DNA from: Tamarix chinensis
Lineage: Eukaryota; Streptophyta; Magnoliopsida; Caryophyllales; Tamaricaceae
Reading direction: 5' to 3'
Length of the DNA stretch: 64,000 nucleotides
NCBI GenBank assembly: GCA_030549775.1
Contig: CM060175.1
Span: forward strand, 97,517,470-97,581,469
Part shown: positions 1-12,122 of the stretch, one piece after another
Numbering within the stretch: the stretch's first letter is position 1
Layout of the letters: each line of letters begins with the position of its first letter
The notes under the pieces: generated by a model
What the model saw: the letters and a program-made list of their open reading frames with translations, nothing else
The model's database searches: none
What the model was told of the DNA's origin: nothing
Program-made: the position numbers and the translations under genes

Positions 1-379
1 ATCATCAAACTTACCTCATTTACTCTAGCATGAGGGCTCATGCAAAATTGTCCATAACCAAATTATCCAGCCATATCCACGTAAAGGAGACACACACTTC
101 ACAAGAGAAGGTTAAAAGTGAAACAAAACACACCAAAAAATTCTAAACACATAAACACTGAAAGAAAAAAACACTCAAATAAAAACACACTTAACACTAA
201 TAATTATATTAATCTAAAGACTTGAGTGCCCACAAGAAGTCTTAGCTCTAAATAAAAAGATGACACAATTCTCAAAACAAATAATAATTAAATAAAAATA
301 CACTAAAAACACTAACAAAATAAAGGCAACACTACCATCCTCCGCACCAATGCAACAAATCAGTGTAGTTGTGGCAGGC
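1..379. other. AT-rich non-coding sequence, no gene seen
   Basis: A-rich sequence with many short A runs and no open frame of note. It borders repeat F1 and may belong to the same element, but the second copy of F (near 47.2 kb) does not extend into it, so I cannot say. Confidence 0.5.
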
Positions 380-2330
380 ATGTAATTTAAACCTTCTTGT
401 TATTAATTATAGTAATGGTAAATAAGGGTATCATTTTAGGTCGGGGATTGAGATAACTCACCTATATCTGGATAGCATATAACCCATAAATTAAAATACT
501 ATAAATGACACAAAAATAAATAATAAGGAAAAACACAATTATGGGGTTTTAAAATAGAAAATAATAAAAAATAAATAAAACCAAATAATAAAATAAATAT
601 GGATGCATGAAAATATAACAAATGTGCGAGGGAATTGATTTCCACCACTATATTAGGTTGACATAAAACAAATAATTCCTATATCACCAATTAGTCACAA
701 GAAAGAGACTGAATAAGTTGCAAGGTAAAAGCTGATCTATACATTTTATATTTCTTTCCTAATTTAATTTAATATAAAAATCACCAATATTAAATTATAT
801 TAAGTTCTAGTAGTATAGTCGCAAAAAGCGACTACTATATTTAACTAGATCCAATGCTTTAAGAATAAGTGTATGGATATCCATCTAAATACCCAAATTA
901 GTACCTTAAGTGTCTAGTTGTATTTTTCACCTTTAACCTACATGTATATAAATGTTTCACTATTCAAGTTAGAATCATAAATTATTAGGTGAATTGTTAT
1001 CTAACCAATTTGTAGTTAATACACATGAATTATAGCATGTTTATATAGCCACCTAGTAAGTATGTAATCCGACATATTATTACTATGAGGAAGCCAGAAT
1101 AAGGCATGCAATATATAAATCAGACTTGATAGAATTGCATGTATAAATGATAGCAATTAAATTAGAGTCAAAGAACAATCTCATGATAATTATAAAAATA
1201 TATAAAATATTATTAAAATATCATACCATAGTCTAGGGTCTCAATCTCATTTCTAACAAAAAGGAATTTATACACTCATCATGTATAAATTAATTATACA
1301 AGGCTTATAATAAGATAGGAAAAGAGAGAAAAAATGAAGTGAAAACTAGTGGAATAACGTGTCTAGGTGACCCCTGGTTGAGGCCCAATCAACCACTTTG
1401 TCTTGTTCCTCACGTAAATATTCATTTTCCACAACTTTAATGTTGACTTGAATTATATGCTTTTTTTTTTGTAAAATGAGGCATGAGAGTAACAAATTAA
1501 GGGTTTATGAAGATGGAGTTGATGATTTCATTGATCAATTGAAGGAATTGAACCACAAATTGGAAGAATTATGGAAATGGATGAACTCAGATAGATGAAG
1601 AATCCTAAATTAAAAATCCTATGATGGAGGATAAATTTATGGAAGAGAATCACAAATTAGAGATAGACAATGGTTGAATTAAATGAATGGAATCACAATT
1701 TGATGGATTAATGAAGAAAAATGGAGGTCGAGGTTAAAGGTGCAGATGAAACCCTAATTATGAATTGCAAGATAATAGGCTCTAAATTCATTCTTATTCA
1801 TAGGATTTGAGTTAGAGATGTATATATAGGAGGAAAAAGGATGAAATTTTGTGTATTAGGTTTGTGGGAAGATAGTATAGAAGTTAAAAAAGTTTTAAAA
1901 TTTTCTTATGTTGAGGTAGAGACCGCATTGGCTATTCCAATGACTCCGGATGATAGACGGTTGACCGCCCATCCCTGGATAACTTTCAACCTTTTTTTCT
2001 TTTCGTCCTTGACTTCCAATGCAATTTTTACCATGATATAGTCTGATTAAAAAAATTTTAGGCATAAAAGTTGTAGTTATTGATATTATCTTTCCCATTT
2101 AACTTGAATAAACTCAAGTAGATCTCAAATGAAAAGTTTATAATTGAAATTACAAATTTTATTTTTGTTAATTCATGTTAAAGTTTTGATTGACCTTTTT
2201 AGTTGCAAAACTCTTCAAAACACCTTATTTTTGCTTCTTTTTATGATTGATCCCAAATGAGTACCTATGATTAAAGAGAGGTTAAATTGACCTTTTTAAA
2301 AAAAATTAATGCAAAGTATGAGGATTAATC
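380..2330 (+). repeat. Interspersed repeat F, copy F1 (class unknown)
   Basis: A non-coding repeat recognised because the same succession of short blocks recurs at about 47,220-58,570 (F2, interrupted) and, reverse-complemented, at about 39,700-40,790 (F3). Shared blocks include the stretch ending TTTAAACC near 390, the GGGGATTGAGA block near 443, the 'caagttagaatca' block near 965 and the 'tctagggtctcaatctca' block near 1,233. No coding domain is visible; two overlapping ORFs at 1,841-2,098 have no recognisable protein. Orientation is arbitrary. The ends are approximate because the copies are old and no target duplication was identified. Confidence 0.6.
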
Positions 2331-4203
2331 CTATAAGAATATGACAAAAGAAAGGAAACCTTGTTGACAACAAATGGATTGCCAACGTCATCATATCTTG
2401 TCTACCAGCATATTATGATGAATTAAATCAACTCATTATCAAGGATTTTTTGTTGTTTCTTATGGATTTATGTTCTATGAGACTTATGAGCAACTTTTGA
2501 CCTCCAATTTTATTTTTTTTGTTGTGTGCGTGTATATTAAATATCCTCATATTTATTTGATTTTTTTAGGCTTTTTCAAAATGACAATCTAAGTTGTTGG
2601 AAAAAAGAGAGTATTCATCATTATGGTGGCCTTAATTATATATCTTGAGCTTGTTAAGTCCTTTCGGTTTATCTAAACTGTACTAAAGTTTGGGTATCAT
2701 ATTATTTCATTATTATTAATCTATAAACAATCCAAAAATACTCCATTATCATTCATATCGTTTTTAGAGTATTTTAGATAGTATTAGACACCATATGCCA
2801 TCAAATCCAATTTTTCTTCCTCTATTCTTATCCAAACATTATGAGAATGCATATGAATCTTTTATTATATATAATAAATCATGGAAATGACTCATTTATT
2901 CTCAAATTTTTTAGCTTCCTTATTGGTTGTGGCAAAGTTATATTGTGTTTGTTAACACCTAAATTACCACTTTACCCTTAGCTAGTTTTTCTTCTTTTTT
3001 CTTCCACCTTCCCATGACATGTGGAGACATGGGAATCACTTAGTTGGATTCCTTTTTTGTCAAAAATTAGTCCCTCCATGTCTTAATTCCATTTTAGATA
3101 TTTTCCTGAGTTAAATGAACTTTATTCACTTATTTCATTAACTTAATTCTTAAGTATTTTAACTTAACCAACATGTGGTCATCTTTCTTCCTATACTTAT
3201 TACCTCCCATGCCACATTCCTCCATCCTTTATCCTTCATTTTTTTAATTGGTGAGTTATATGATATGGTTTGATGGTTCTTATTCAATTTTCATGTTTAG
3301 AATGTTTTAATTTAATCATGTTTGGGCTTTAATTTTTTTTTTGAAGATTCGAGGGCTTTAGGCATCTTAATTTGGGTGTATCAATTTTGTATGATTGTGG
3401 TTGTTGTAGAAATCTAATTCCACAATGTTGGTTGTTAGAATTTTTAGGATAAACTTCATGCATAAGTTGTTTTGATTTGGACATGTATAACATGCCTAAT
3501 ATCTTGTGGAAGTTTTGAATGCTTTAGGATTCTTCATAGATGTTATTTGTGTTCTTAAGTTTTTTCATAATGTTATTGGTTATTTGCTATCAAATTTTCA
3601 TATTTTGGGGTTTCATTATTGATTTGGATTTTTTTAAAATAATTTTGGATATCCAAGTGGAATATTACTTTCAACAGAAATATTATTTTAGTATAAATAG
3701 TATTTTAATGTGAATAGTATGATAATATAAATAGCATCTTCCAAGAATAGTAATTTAATGGTTTTATTGTGAATAGTAATTTCTAGCAATAATTTTTTTA
3801 AAAATTAATTTAAACGTCTTGGCATAAAACAATATTCTTTGTTTTTTGTAAATGGTATTTTACATGAATAGGTTTTCTTTTGAAAAAAAAAAATCTATTT
3901 GACCTCTTTTGATATTTTGAGTTGGCTTCCACCATCATTTGGTCTTTTTAGGGCCTCAAATGTATTTTTTTGAGCTTTGAAGTATTTGCAGGATTTTAGA
4001 TTGAAGTGGTTTCACTTAACTAGGTATTATTTTATCCTGGCCGGCTTATAATCCTCTGGTTTTGATGTTCAAACTATGCCTTGATTTTTAATGGATTGTA
4101 TTGAATTTAGCTTAAAGTATGGTATGGTTTTTGTTTAGGTTGATACTTAGATTTTATCACTTTGTTTTGAGCTTTGTGCCTTAGCTAGATTTTGGATCAT
4201 TGG
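2331..4203. other. Intergenic, no gene recognised
   Basis: T-rich sequence without a supported gene. A TGTTAACACCTAAATT stretch near 2,950 resembles a degraded terminus of the long LTR family in inverted orientation, but the rest could not be aligned by eye and no boundary is claimed. Confidence 0.4.
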
Positions 4204-4965
4204 TGTAACACCTCAATTTTTAGGATTTACAAATTATATTTTAAAATTTTAATTGTGGAAGCTAAAATAATAAAAATAAATAGTGTTACTGCCATACTTG
4301 GTATAAGTCCAGTTTCATCTATCATTCTCATATCAAGTACTAAGACTACAATCATTAATCCACTTAACTTAATAACATGGTTACAAGAAGCAGAGCAGAG
4401 AGGATAAACAAATAAGTATTTTGTTAAATAAAAGCAACATCAATGATTAAAAAACTCAAAGAGAGAAACAATACCAACTTTCGTTAATAAAAAGGATATT
4501 GGATAGTCCTAAGCTCTCAACCCAAAATACCAACTTTCGACTGAACTTGTAAGTTCACTTGCAAAGTCCATTACCCATTGAATAGGAAGGAGGCCACGAA
4601 AGAAATCCTTCAGTATAATAGTACTAAGCAACCCTATATACATAACTAATATAAAAAACCAACATAAAACACATACCAGATATACAACAAAACATGATAC
4701 AAGACATTTAAATATACACAGGAGGATTGAAATACAATAATCATTCATATGACCACATACCACTAAGCTTATAAACTATTTATACTCATTCATCTGGAAA
4801 AAATTAAAACTTACCAATCGAGCATCCAAGAGATTCTCTTTAAAGTATAAATTATAAACAATATCTATCGAAAACCAAGACAACAAAAACATATCACATA
4901 TCTTATTATCAAAACCAATAAATCTCATAACACAAGTACATACCAATAACATACCATATCATCAC

Positions 4966-5175
4966 ATGTAGGAATGAAGGTTGCTACAAAAATAAAGGTA
5001 GGCACAAAGGCTGCTACCAAAATATAGGTAGGCACAAAGACTGCTATAGAAACACAGGTAGGCACGAAAGTTGCTATCAAACCATAGGTAGGCATGAAGG
5101 CTACTATCAAAACACAAGTAGGCACGAAAAATGCTATTGAAACATAGATAGGTACAAAGGAAACTACCAAACAAT
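4966..5175 (+). repeat. 30-bp minisatellite in element L1
   Basis: About seven tandem units with period 30 (for example 'aggta' at 4,996 and 5,026). The core is GGTAGGCACAAAGGCTGCTA with scattered substitutions. Because 30 is a multiple of three, the minus strand stays open and gives a repetitive FVPTY/AFVPT-type peptide that is not a gene. Confidence 0.85.
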
Positions 5176-7216
5176 CCAATAATCCATCAATCATTTTCAT
5201 TTTTATTTACTCGAGGAGAGAACAATCAACGTGGCGACACTAAGGTTCTATAGTCATACAGATGCACAAGGCAACATAGTACCATACCAACTATTAATCT
5301 AGGGATGAAAATGTACCCTATTTACACTAGTATACAAAGGTAATATAATACCCTAATTATAAGGACACCTAATCCATAAGTATGCACACCCCTTATCAGT
5401 CCTCATAACTAAATAGAGTAGGATATAGGGCTTAGTTGGGGCACTAAGGCACACCAGCAAAAATCCAGAATCATATATGGGTTAAACCATATATTTAGGC
5501 TAGCAACCCCTATAGAAGTATCATTTCCAATCTCGATGTCTTTCACTTTAAGTATTAGTATTTTATTTTGGTGATCACAAAATTGCATATAAATCACATA
5601 GATCCAATTCTATACTTAATCATTTTTCAACCATTTTAAATTATCTTGAGACAACCATAAACAAGATCATTACAAGGTCAATCATAAAAATACACTAGGG
5701 TTACCCTAAGCTCAATTATTCACATTTAGACACATTAGGCCAAAAATAACCAAAATGCCCTTGAGATCAAAATTTTCACATTAAAATCCTCTTTTATTAC
5801 CAAATCTATATTAATTATAGATTTTTCATAAAAGGCTAAAAGATAATAATCAAATTATTTTCCATGAAATTAAGTTATCAAGAAAGCTAAATAATCATTT
5901 TCCCTTATTAATGATTTTTCATATAAAACCCTAGCATGTATATCTACTACATCAATGATCACATAATCTCATGCTCAACAACATATAATATAAATTAGAC
6001 ATACTTGTCAAAATAAATATCATAACACACATAAAATGACTGAATTGCCTCTAGGGCACACATCCATAATTATTATTCTATAAATATATCTAAGTATGCT
6101 CAACTTATCATTTTTCACTTACATGTCATACATAATCATAAAAATCATTTTTATCGTACTTTTATACCCAAAATATTTTACATATGATAACATGCTCTTT
6201 TTACCTATTTTCATGATAAAATAAATAGCACATAATTATAATATAATAAATAATGCTTAACATATTTTAGAAACAAAAATACTAATGCCCTATCATGAAA
6301 TATCTATTATTTTAGTAGAGTATAAAAGTTACTTGAATTCCAACAAAAATATGAATTAGTGGTGTGACTGGTGTCCTACTAAAAATTATAAGGACCTGCT
6401 AATTAAACTTTCATACCTAAAAATAATACCATAATTACTAACTTAACATTTAATTAATAAAATAAGAATTATTATAATAAAATAATTTTTTTAAATTACC
6501 AAAATACCCTTAAAATTAAAAAAAGATAACAAAAATTTTAAAGCCATAAATCTTCTCATGATGCATGTGTAATGTGAGTCGTGTGCACGAAGGGGGATGC
6601 ACTAGGCCAATTGGAAGGTAGGAAGGGAGAAGTAGGGGTCAAGATGGTGGTAGAGCAGGAAGGGGATACAATTAGTGGTGGTTGGAAGGGTGGTGTTGGG
6701 GCTCAGTTGGCTAGGGAATGGTTGGTGTAGTGTAGGGGTGTCGAGGGATAAGGTGCAAGAAGGGTTGGAGCCATGGCTGAATATGGTGTAAGAAGGGATG
6801 GGGATGCAGTCGAGGGGGATAGTGGTGGTTTTGGGCTTGACGGGATTGTGTAAGGAAAAAAGGAGGTGTTGGATTAGATGGGACATTGCAGGAAGGGAGA
6901 GGTAGCTCAATTGGTTGAGGTTAAGAAGAGGATGGCGGAGATGGTTACTTGAGATGGGAAGGAGGAACGGTGAGGCTGTAAAGAAGGGTGGTGTAGGGTT
7001 GGAATTATGATTAAGGGGTTGTGGTGCTAGGAGGAAGGATGCTGAAGTGAAGGGAAAAGCAATAATAGTTTATGCCATTACCTAGAGGAGTGTTATGGAG
7101 GGAGCAACTAAAGAAGAGGGAGGGGCATTAGGGAGAATGCCAAAGGTGGTGGAGGTGGATCGGTAATTCTGACTGAAGGTAGGAGGGTAGGGAATGACAA
7201 GGATGGTCATAGGGGA

Positions 7217-7221
7217 TGATG

Positions 7222-7254
<33 letters not shown>

Positions 7255-7326
7255 GTAATAATAATTATAATAATAGTAATAATAATAATAATAGTAATAA
7301 TAGTAATAATAATAATAATAATAATA

Positions 7327-7396
<70 letters not shown>
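7217..7396 (+). repeat. (TAA)n microsatellite with TAG interruptions
   Basis: Roughly 60 trinucleotides of TAA/ATA with a few TAG and TTA interruptions. In different frames it reads as poly-Asn, poly-Ile or poly-Tyr, which accounts for several spurious ORFs here. It lies inside the purine-rich band of element L1. Confidence 0.95.
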
Positions 7397-8400
7397 GAAG
7401 AAACGGCATGAGATAGGGGAGAAGGGAGAAGAAGAAAAAGCAGGGTGAGATAGGGGAGAAGGGAGAAGAAGAGGAAGAGGAAGCGGATCAATAGTGGTGA
7501 AAGTTTGATGGAGTGGGCGAGGGTGGAATCAAATAGAGAAAAAGGGGGAGCAAGGATTGTGATGTTAGTTGTGTGAGAGAATATAGGGGAGGGTTGACGC
7601 ACGAGTAGGGGTTGATGAATGGTTGGGAAGGGAGATGATGTTGGGATGGTGGTGGTGTGGAAACAAGAAATAAGGAGGCTGGATGGTTGTTCAAACAAAA
7701 ATTTAAGAGAAGGAGGTCAGTGGTGGTGACAGCACAAATGAAGGGGTAAGGGTGGAAGTGTTGATTAACACACAAAAATGGAGGGGAGTAAAGGCTGGGG
7801 TGCTAGTTATGGTTGTTCTATAATACCAAACAAAGCTGAGAAAGGAAAGGCTAGGCTTGAATCAAGGAAAAGAGAGAGGGAAAGATGTGTTGTTTGGTTG
7901 AGGAGGAAAGGAATATGCATGGTAGGGTTGGATGGTAGAGAATGGTTTTGTTGGGAGTGAAACCAAATGGGGTTGATAAGGGCAGGGAGTAGGGGCAGGT
8001 TGCGAGGGTTGTTTGTTTTAGGAGGAGAGGAAGGTGCATGGTTGAGGCTATTTTTGGTTGAGAAAGTGAGGTGTCGAGGAGTTGGATAGGAAGGAGGGTT
8101 GGTGCATAGCTTTTTACATATATATACATACATGCAGATGGGTTGAGGTGATGGGGATGATGGTGATGGGGTATGGCTCGGTAGAGAGGGGTATAGTGAC
8201 GATGAAGGTTCAACAAATAAGTAAGGAGGGGTATGGGTAGCTGAGAAGTGGAGGGATTTAGGGAGAGTGTTTGGAGGAGAAAAAATAGGGGCACACAAAG
8301 TAAATTGGGAGGCTTACTTTGGTTATGTTAGGGTACTAGGTAGGTAAAATAATCTGGGAAAAATGATCTGGTTTAGTATAAGTTTAATAGGAAGGAAAAA

Positions 8401-9645
8401 GGTGATGTACGAGCATCCCCTCCTGTGATAACAATAATCTATTCATAAATTTTTTTAAGCTGGGAGAATTAAAAACTATCCTTACTTGGACTAAAATATG
8501 AGTTAGATTATAAGGAGCTATGCAAGACATGTAACAACAATGGTAAGCCATCAACTCACCACCTTTTCTCGACTTCATTATGGCTTGAATATGGCTCAAA
8601 ATTATGGCTTGGCAAGCCACACAAATCTTGGCCAAACTAAGCCAGCAAAACAACCCTATGGAGTGCTCATTTTTCAAACCAAGCTTGCAACCACTTCACT
8701 TCTTGCAGCATATTTTTGGAGTTGAGGTTAGTGTTTTCCAATACCTTAATTAGAATTAATTAAGGGTTTAATGGCCTGGAAAATTAACCTTGGTTGTCGT
8801 CCATGAGGGGTGGGAGAAGAGTTACTTTTCTCTATTTAATTAATTATGGGCATGAGTAGTGTATTAGTTTACCTTTTTTTTTTAATTTATGTTTCCTAAG
8901 TTCTATTAATTTCTTATATACCTAATGTAGCAGTTAATGCATGTGGGAAAGCCTATATGAGGCTTGAAAATCAGCCCCACATGCTGATTGTTTGAGTGAG
9001 TTAGTTTCTACCATAGTCAGCATGTATTAGAGTAGTGTTTAGATAAGTTGAACTCCTATGGTTACCTAAGGTTGGTTGTAATTTCTCTCAACTTCTTACA
9101 CTCTTATATGTGTGAAAAAAAATGAATGATAAGGGAAGCCATTATTGATTATTTTGCAGAGAAGGTTGAATGCCTTTGTCCCCCAACAAACATAGTGCAT
9201 GGTTTTTTGTATCTCAAAAATCTTACAATCTTTAGCTTAAAAGTTGATACCTTAAGTAGTGATTATAAGTATTTTATTTTAAGGGTTACGTGGATATCAA
9301 ATCAATTTTCCCATCTTATCCTCTCTTCTATTTTCTTTTTTGTTGGAGCTAAACCCAATTTCCATCATCAACTCTTAGCAAGACCCAACTATTTAACATT
9401 TTATGCATCAAAAGGTAAAACAATTGAGAAAATATTTAATAAATTATATGGGTTATAGTTCAAATGTTATTAATAAAATAATTAGACTAAGGTTTAAGGG
9501 TTAATTTTGAATAAAAAGGCTAAATACCCCAAAACAAAGGTTTTGAAACTTCATGATGTTACAATAAGAATCTTTTTAAGTGGATTTGGTATTTGATAAG
9601 TTATGACTAATCTTCTGTGGTTGTGTTGTGATAGGTGTTGGTGAA
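8401..9645. other. Non-coding, no gene recognised
   Basis: Sequence between L1 and LTR A. ORFs at 8,540-8,725 and 9,126-9,458 show no recognisable domain. The interval around 8,930-9,120, with a GTGTGAAAA stretch, has a retroelement-leader look, but I found no termini. Confidence 0.4.
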
Positions 9646-10269
9646 TGTAACACCCCCAAATTTCATAGTTAAAAATTTTTGTTTACACAAAACCATACAC
9701 TAAGACAGAGGGTGTTATCGCCGTGATCACCACAAATCTAACCCCCGACCAGTCTCGTACCAACCATAAGGCTAGAAAACTCAAAAGACATTAATTCAAA
9801 TAGGACATAAAACCATAAGGATTCTAATAATTCATAATTAAAAAAGTAGAGTGTGCAATATAAGAGTTGTTATAGAAATAGAAAACTAGTATAGTGTCAA
9901 AGCCCCTGTGGTTAACAAAAGATGGTAAAAATAGAAATAGGTGAGTCCGGACAACACTCTATCTTGGGCCCTATGCCATGTCCAATAGGCCATCACTCAG
10001 CCTCGCCCAACGCATTGAATACATCGAAGTCATCAAATGCAACATCTCCTACCTACACCAACTTAGAAGGGGTCACTGCTCGTAGGAATGAGTAGCACCC
10101 ATAAAACGGGTGATTAGTACACTACGTACTGATAAAGGTAATCATGCAGCTAAGGCCATACATAAAAGACAGAGAATACAAACAGTGAATCAATCTGTTT
10201 AAGCATAATCATTAGATCTCTGGCGATTATTTCCATTTTCACACAATTCTCCATTTAAGTCCAAGTGAG

Positions 10270-10622
10270 TATGGGAACCCCACTATTGTAGCTGGTGGAT
10301 TGTAAATATCCAAGGCAGAACACTCTTGGCCACTATTATTTGCCGGTGGATCGATCTCCAGGGCAAAGTGCTCTTGGCAACTATTATGTCGGTAGATCAG
10401 TATGGCTCCGACTCTTATGGTGTTTCACTATAAGTAATTAGTATCTTTTCCATGAATTATTATCAATTAACTTTTGGTTTATTGAGCTCAGGATCCCTCA
10501 CTATTATAGCCGGTGGATCAAAAACATCCAGGGTAATACGTACCTAGCCACTATTATTTGCCGATAGATCGGTCTCTAGGGCACCCTGCACCTGGCCACT
10601 ATTATTATCGGTGGATTGATAT
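10270..10622 (+). repeat. CACTATTAT/GGTGGATCG minisatellite in LTR A
   Basis: Five to six imperfect units built on CCACTATTATTTGCCGGTGG followed by ATCGGTCTCCAGGGCA-type spacers, about 45-55 bp apart with a longer central spacer. The same array sits at the same relative place in copies C, D, K (inverted) and, degraded, B. Confidence 0.8.
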
Positions 10623-11907
10623 AGGCTTAGCTTAATAATATTTTACTTTAAATGGTTAGTGTCTTATTCAATAGGTACTTTCATACTAGACATGCATGTC
10701 TACTGGACTCCCCATTCTCCCCTCCTTTCACACCTGCTCCCCTAAAAAGTTTCATCCTATATCTTGGGACTTCTATACATCCTAGAACTCCCATACATCT
10801 TTCCCCCTTTTCCCATACTCACCATGATAACCCAAAATCCTATGTATGTGGGTCAAGGCCCACCTTCCCCTATCTCCAGTTTAACTCACCAGTGCCCTAT
10901 AGGATTTTTCCCTCATAAACCCTAATTTGGCCTATGTAGCCTAACTTCTCCCTATCATACATGACCCATGCTCCCTTTTATTCCAACCTAGCACTCTACA
11001 CGATCCACACTCGACATCCCAACCTTACTTCCCATCCTGCACGTGTGGCCTCAAAAACCCTAGTTGGTCACCCCAAACCCTAGCACCTCTCCTTTCTTGT
11101 ATGTCTCACCCGCATCACCTACACACACCATTTCCCTTTCCAATTAACTCACTTCCACTCTTATTCCACACTCCAACCACTTCCATTAACTCTCCCTTCC
11201 ACACACTTCCCCCACTTAGGGTTTTTCTCACAAACCCTAGCCAAGTCCCCTATGCACCCTTATACCAACCTACATACTATTTTTTACTTATGGACTTCAA
11301 TCACTCAAACTACTCTTCTTTCACCTCTATTAGATCTCAATTCACCTTTTCCCACATAAGGGTTACCCCCATGCAAGACTTACACTTCCCATGTAAGATT
11401 TATTCCACCCTCCTATTTTATTCATATTATCGTTTCATTTGTCCACCCATAGGTCATAAGATACTTAGGCCTTTCTCACTTCCCTCTTACCACTCCACTT
11501 TCTTTACTTATTTTATCTTCCCACAATCTCATCATAATACTTAGGGACTCCAAGCATGCATGTCATACAGGGCAACAATACATAAGGCACAACACAAATA
11601 TAGGTCACATCACTATGGTACATATGCCATAACACATATACAACTTACCTTAACTCTACGCTTAGCAAGCTATGCTACAAGCATATTATCCATAACCACA
11701 TAAGATACAAACATATAACCAAACACATATAAACACATAACACATAATTTGGCCTTAACCACATCCTTACCTAGATCGACACCGAGCTTGGAGCACGACT
11801 CCTACGTCTCCTTAGGGAATAGATTTGGTTCACCCATAAGAGTGGAACACTAGTGTTAACTTTCCTCTTATTCCTTTCATTATCCCCTAATTGATTTTTA
11901 GTAAGAA

Positions 11908-12087
11908 ACTAATAATAGTAATGATAATAATAATAATAATAGTCTTAATAGTATTAATAAGGTTAGTATTATTAAATAGGCTAAAAATAATATTAGTGGT
12001 ATTAACCATACTAAGATTAATAGTAGTAATGATGATGATGATAATAATAATGGTAGACTAGTAATAATAATAGTAATAATAATAATG

Positions 12088-12121
<34 letters not shown>

Positions 12122-12122
12122 G
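11908..12122 (+). repeat. Imperfect (TAA)n microsatellite in LTR A
   Basis: TAA/TAG/TGA-type trinucleotides, purest at about 12,066-12,121. It occupies the same place, between the C-rich tract and the purine band, as the larger array of copy C. Confidence 0.85.

Larger units (their letters stand above)
4204..8400 (+). mobile_element. Long LTR-like element L1 (3' end unclear)
   Basis: It starts with TGTAACACCTC at 4,204. About 85 bp inward is a 'gtgttactgcc' block matching the inverted terminal motif of the other copies. Downstream come a 30-bp minisatellite (4,966-5,175), AT-rich sequence, and a purine-rich band (about 6,560-8,290) containing a TAA microsatellite. Its beginning is closest to copies E and G ('attgtggaagctaaaat' shared). 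I found no GGGGTATTACA end, so the 3' boundary is a guess and the element may be truncated. It has no retrotransposon protein; the Pro/Ser-rich minus-strand ORFs at 6.6-8.3 kb only read the purine band backwards. Confidence 0.6.

Noticed and set aside
4966..5175. Regular repeats with a CRISPR-like period
   Set aside because: Units are contiguous and degenerate without unique spacers, and the genome is a plant's.
4925..5200. Repetitive hydrophobic 91-codon ORF resembling a membrane protein
   Set aside because: Product of a 30-bp minisatellite, whose period keeps the frame open.
7128..7448. Poly-Asn, poly-Ile and poly-Tyr ORFs
   Set aside because: Translations of the (TAA)n microsatellite in different frames.
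6602..8298. Several Pro/Ser/Thr-rich minus-strand ORFs that could suggest cell-wall proteins
   Set aside because: They overlap in several frames and follow the G/A-rich band of L1. There is no signal peptide plus repeat pattern such as SPPPP that would support an extensin.
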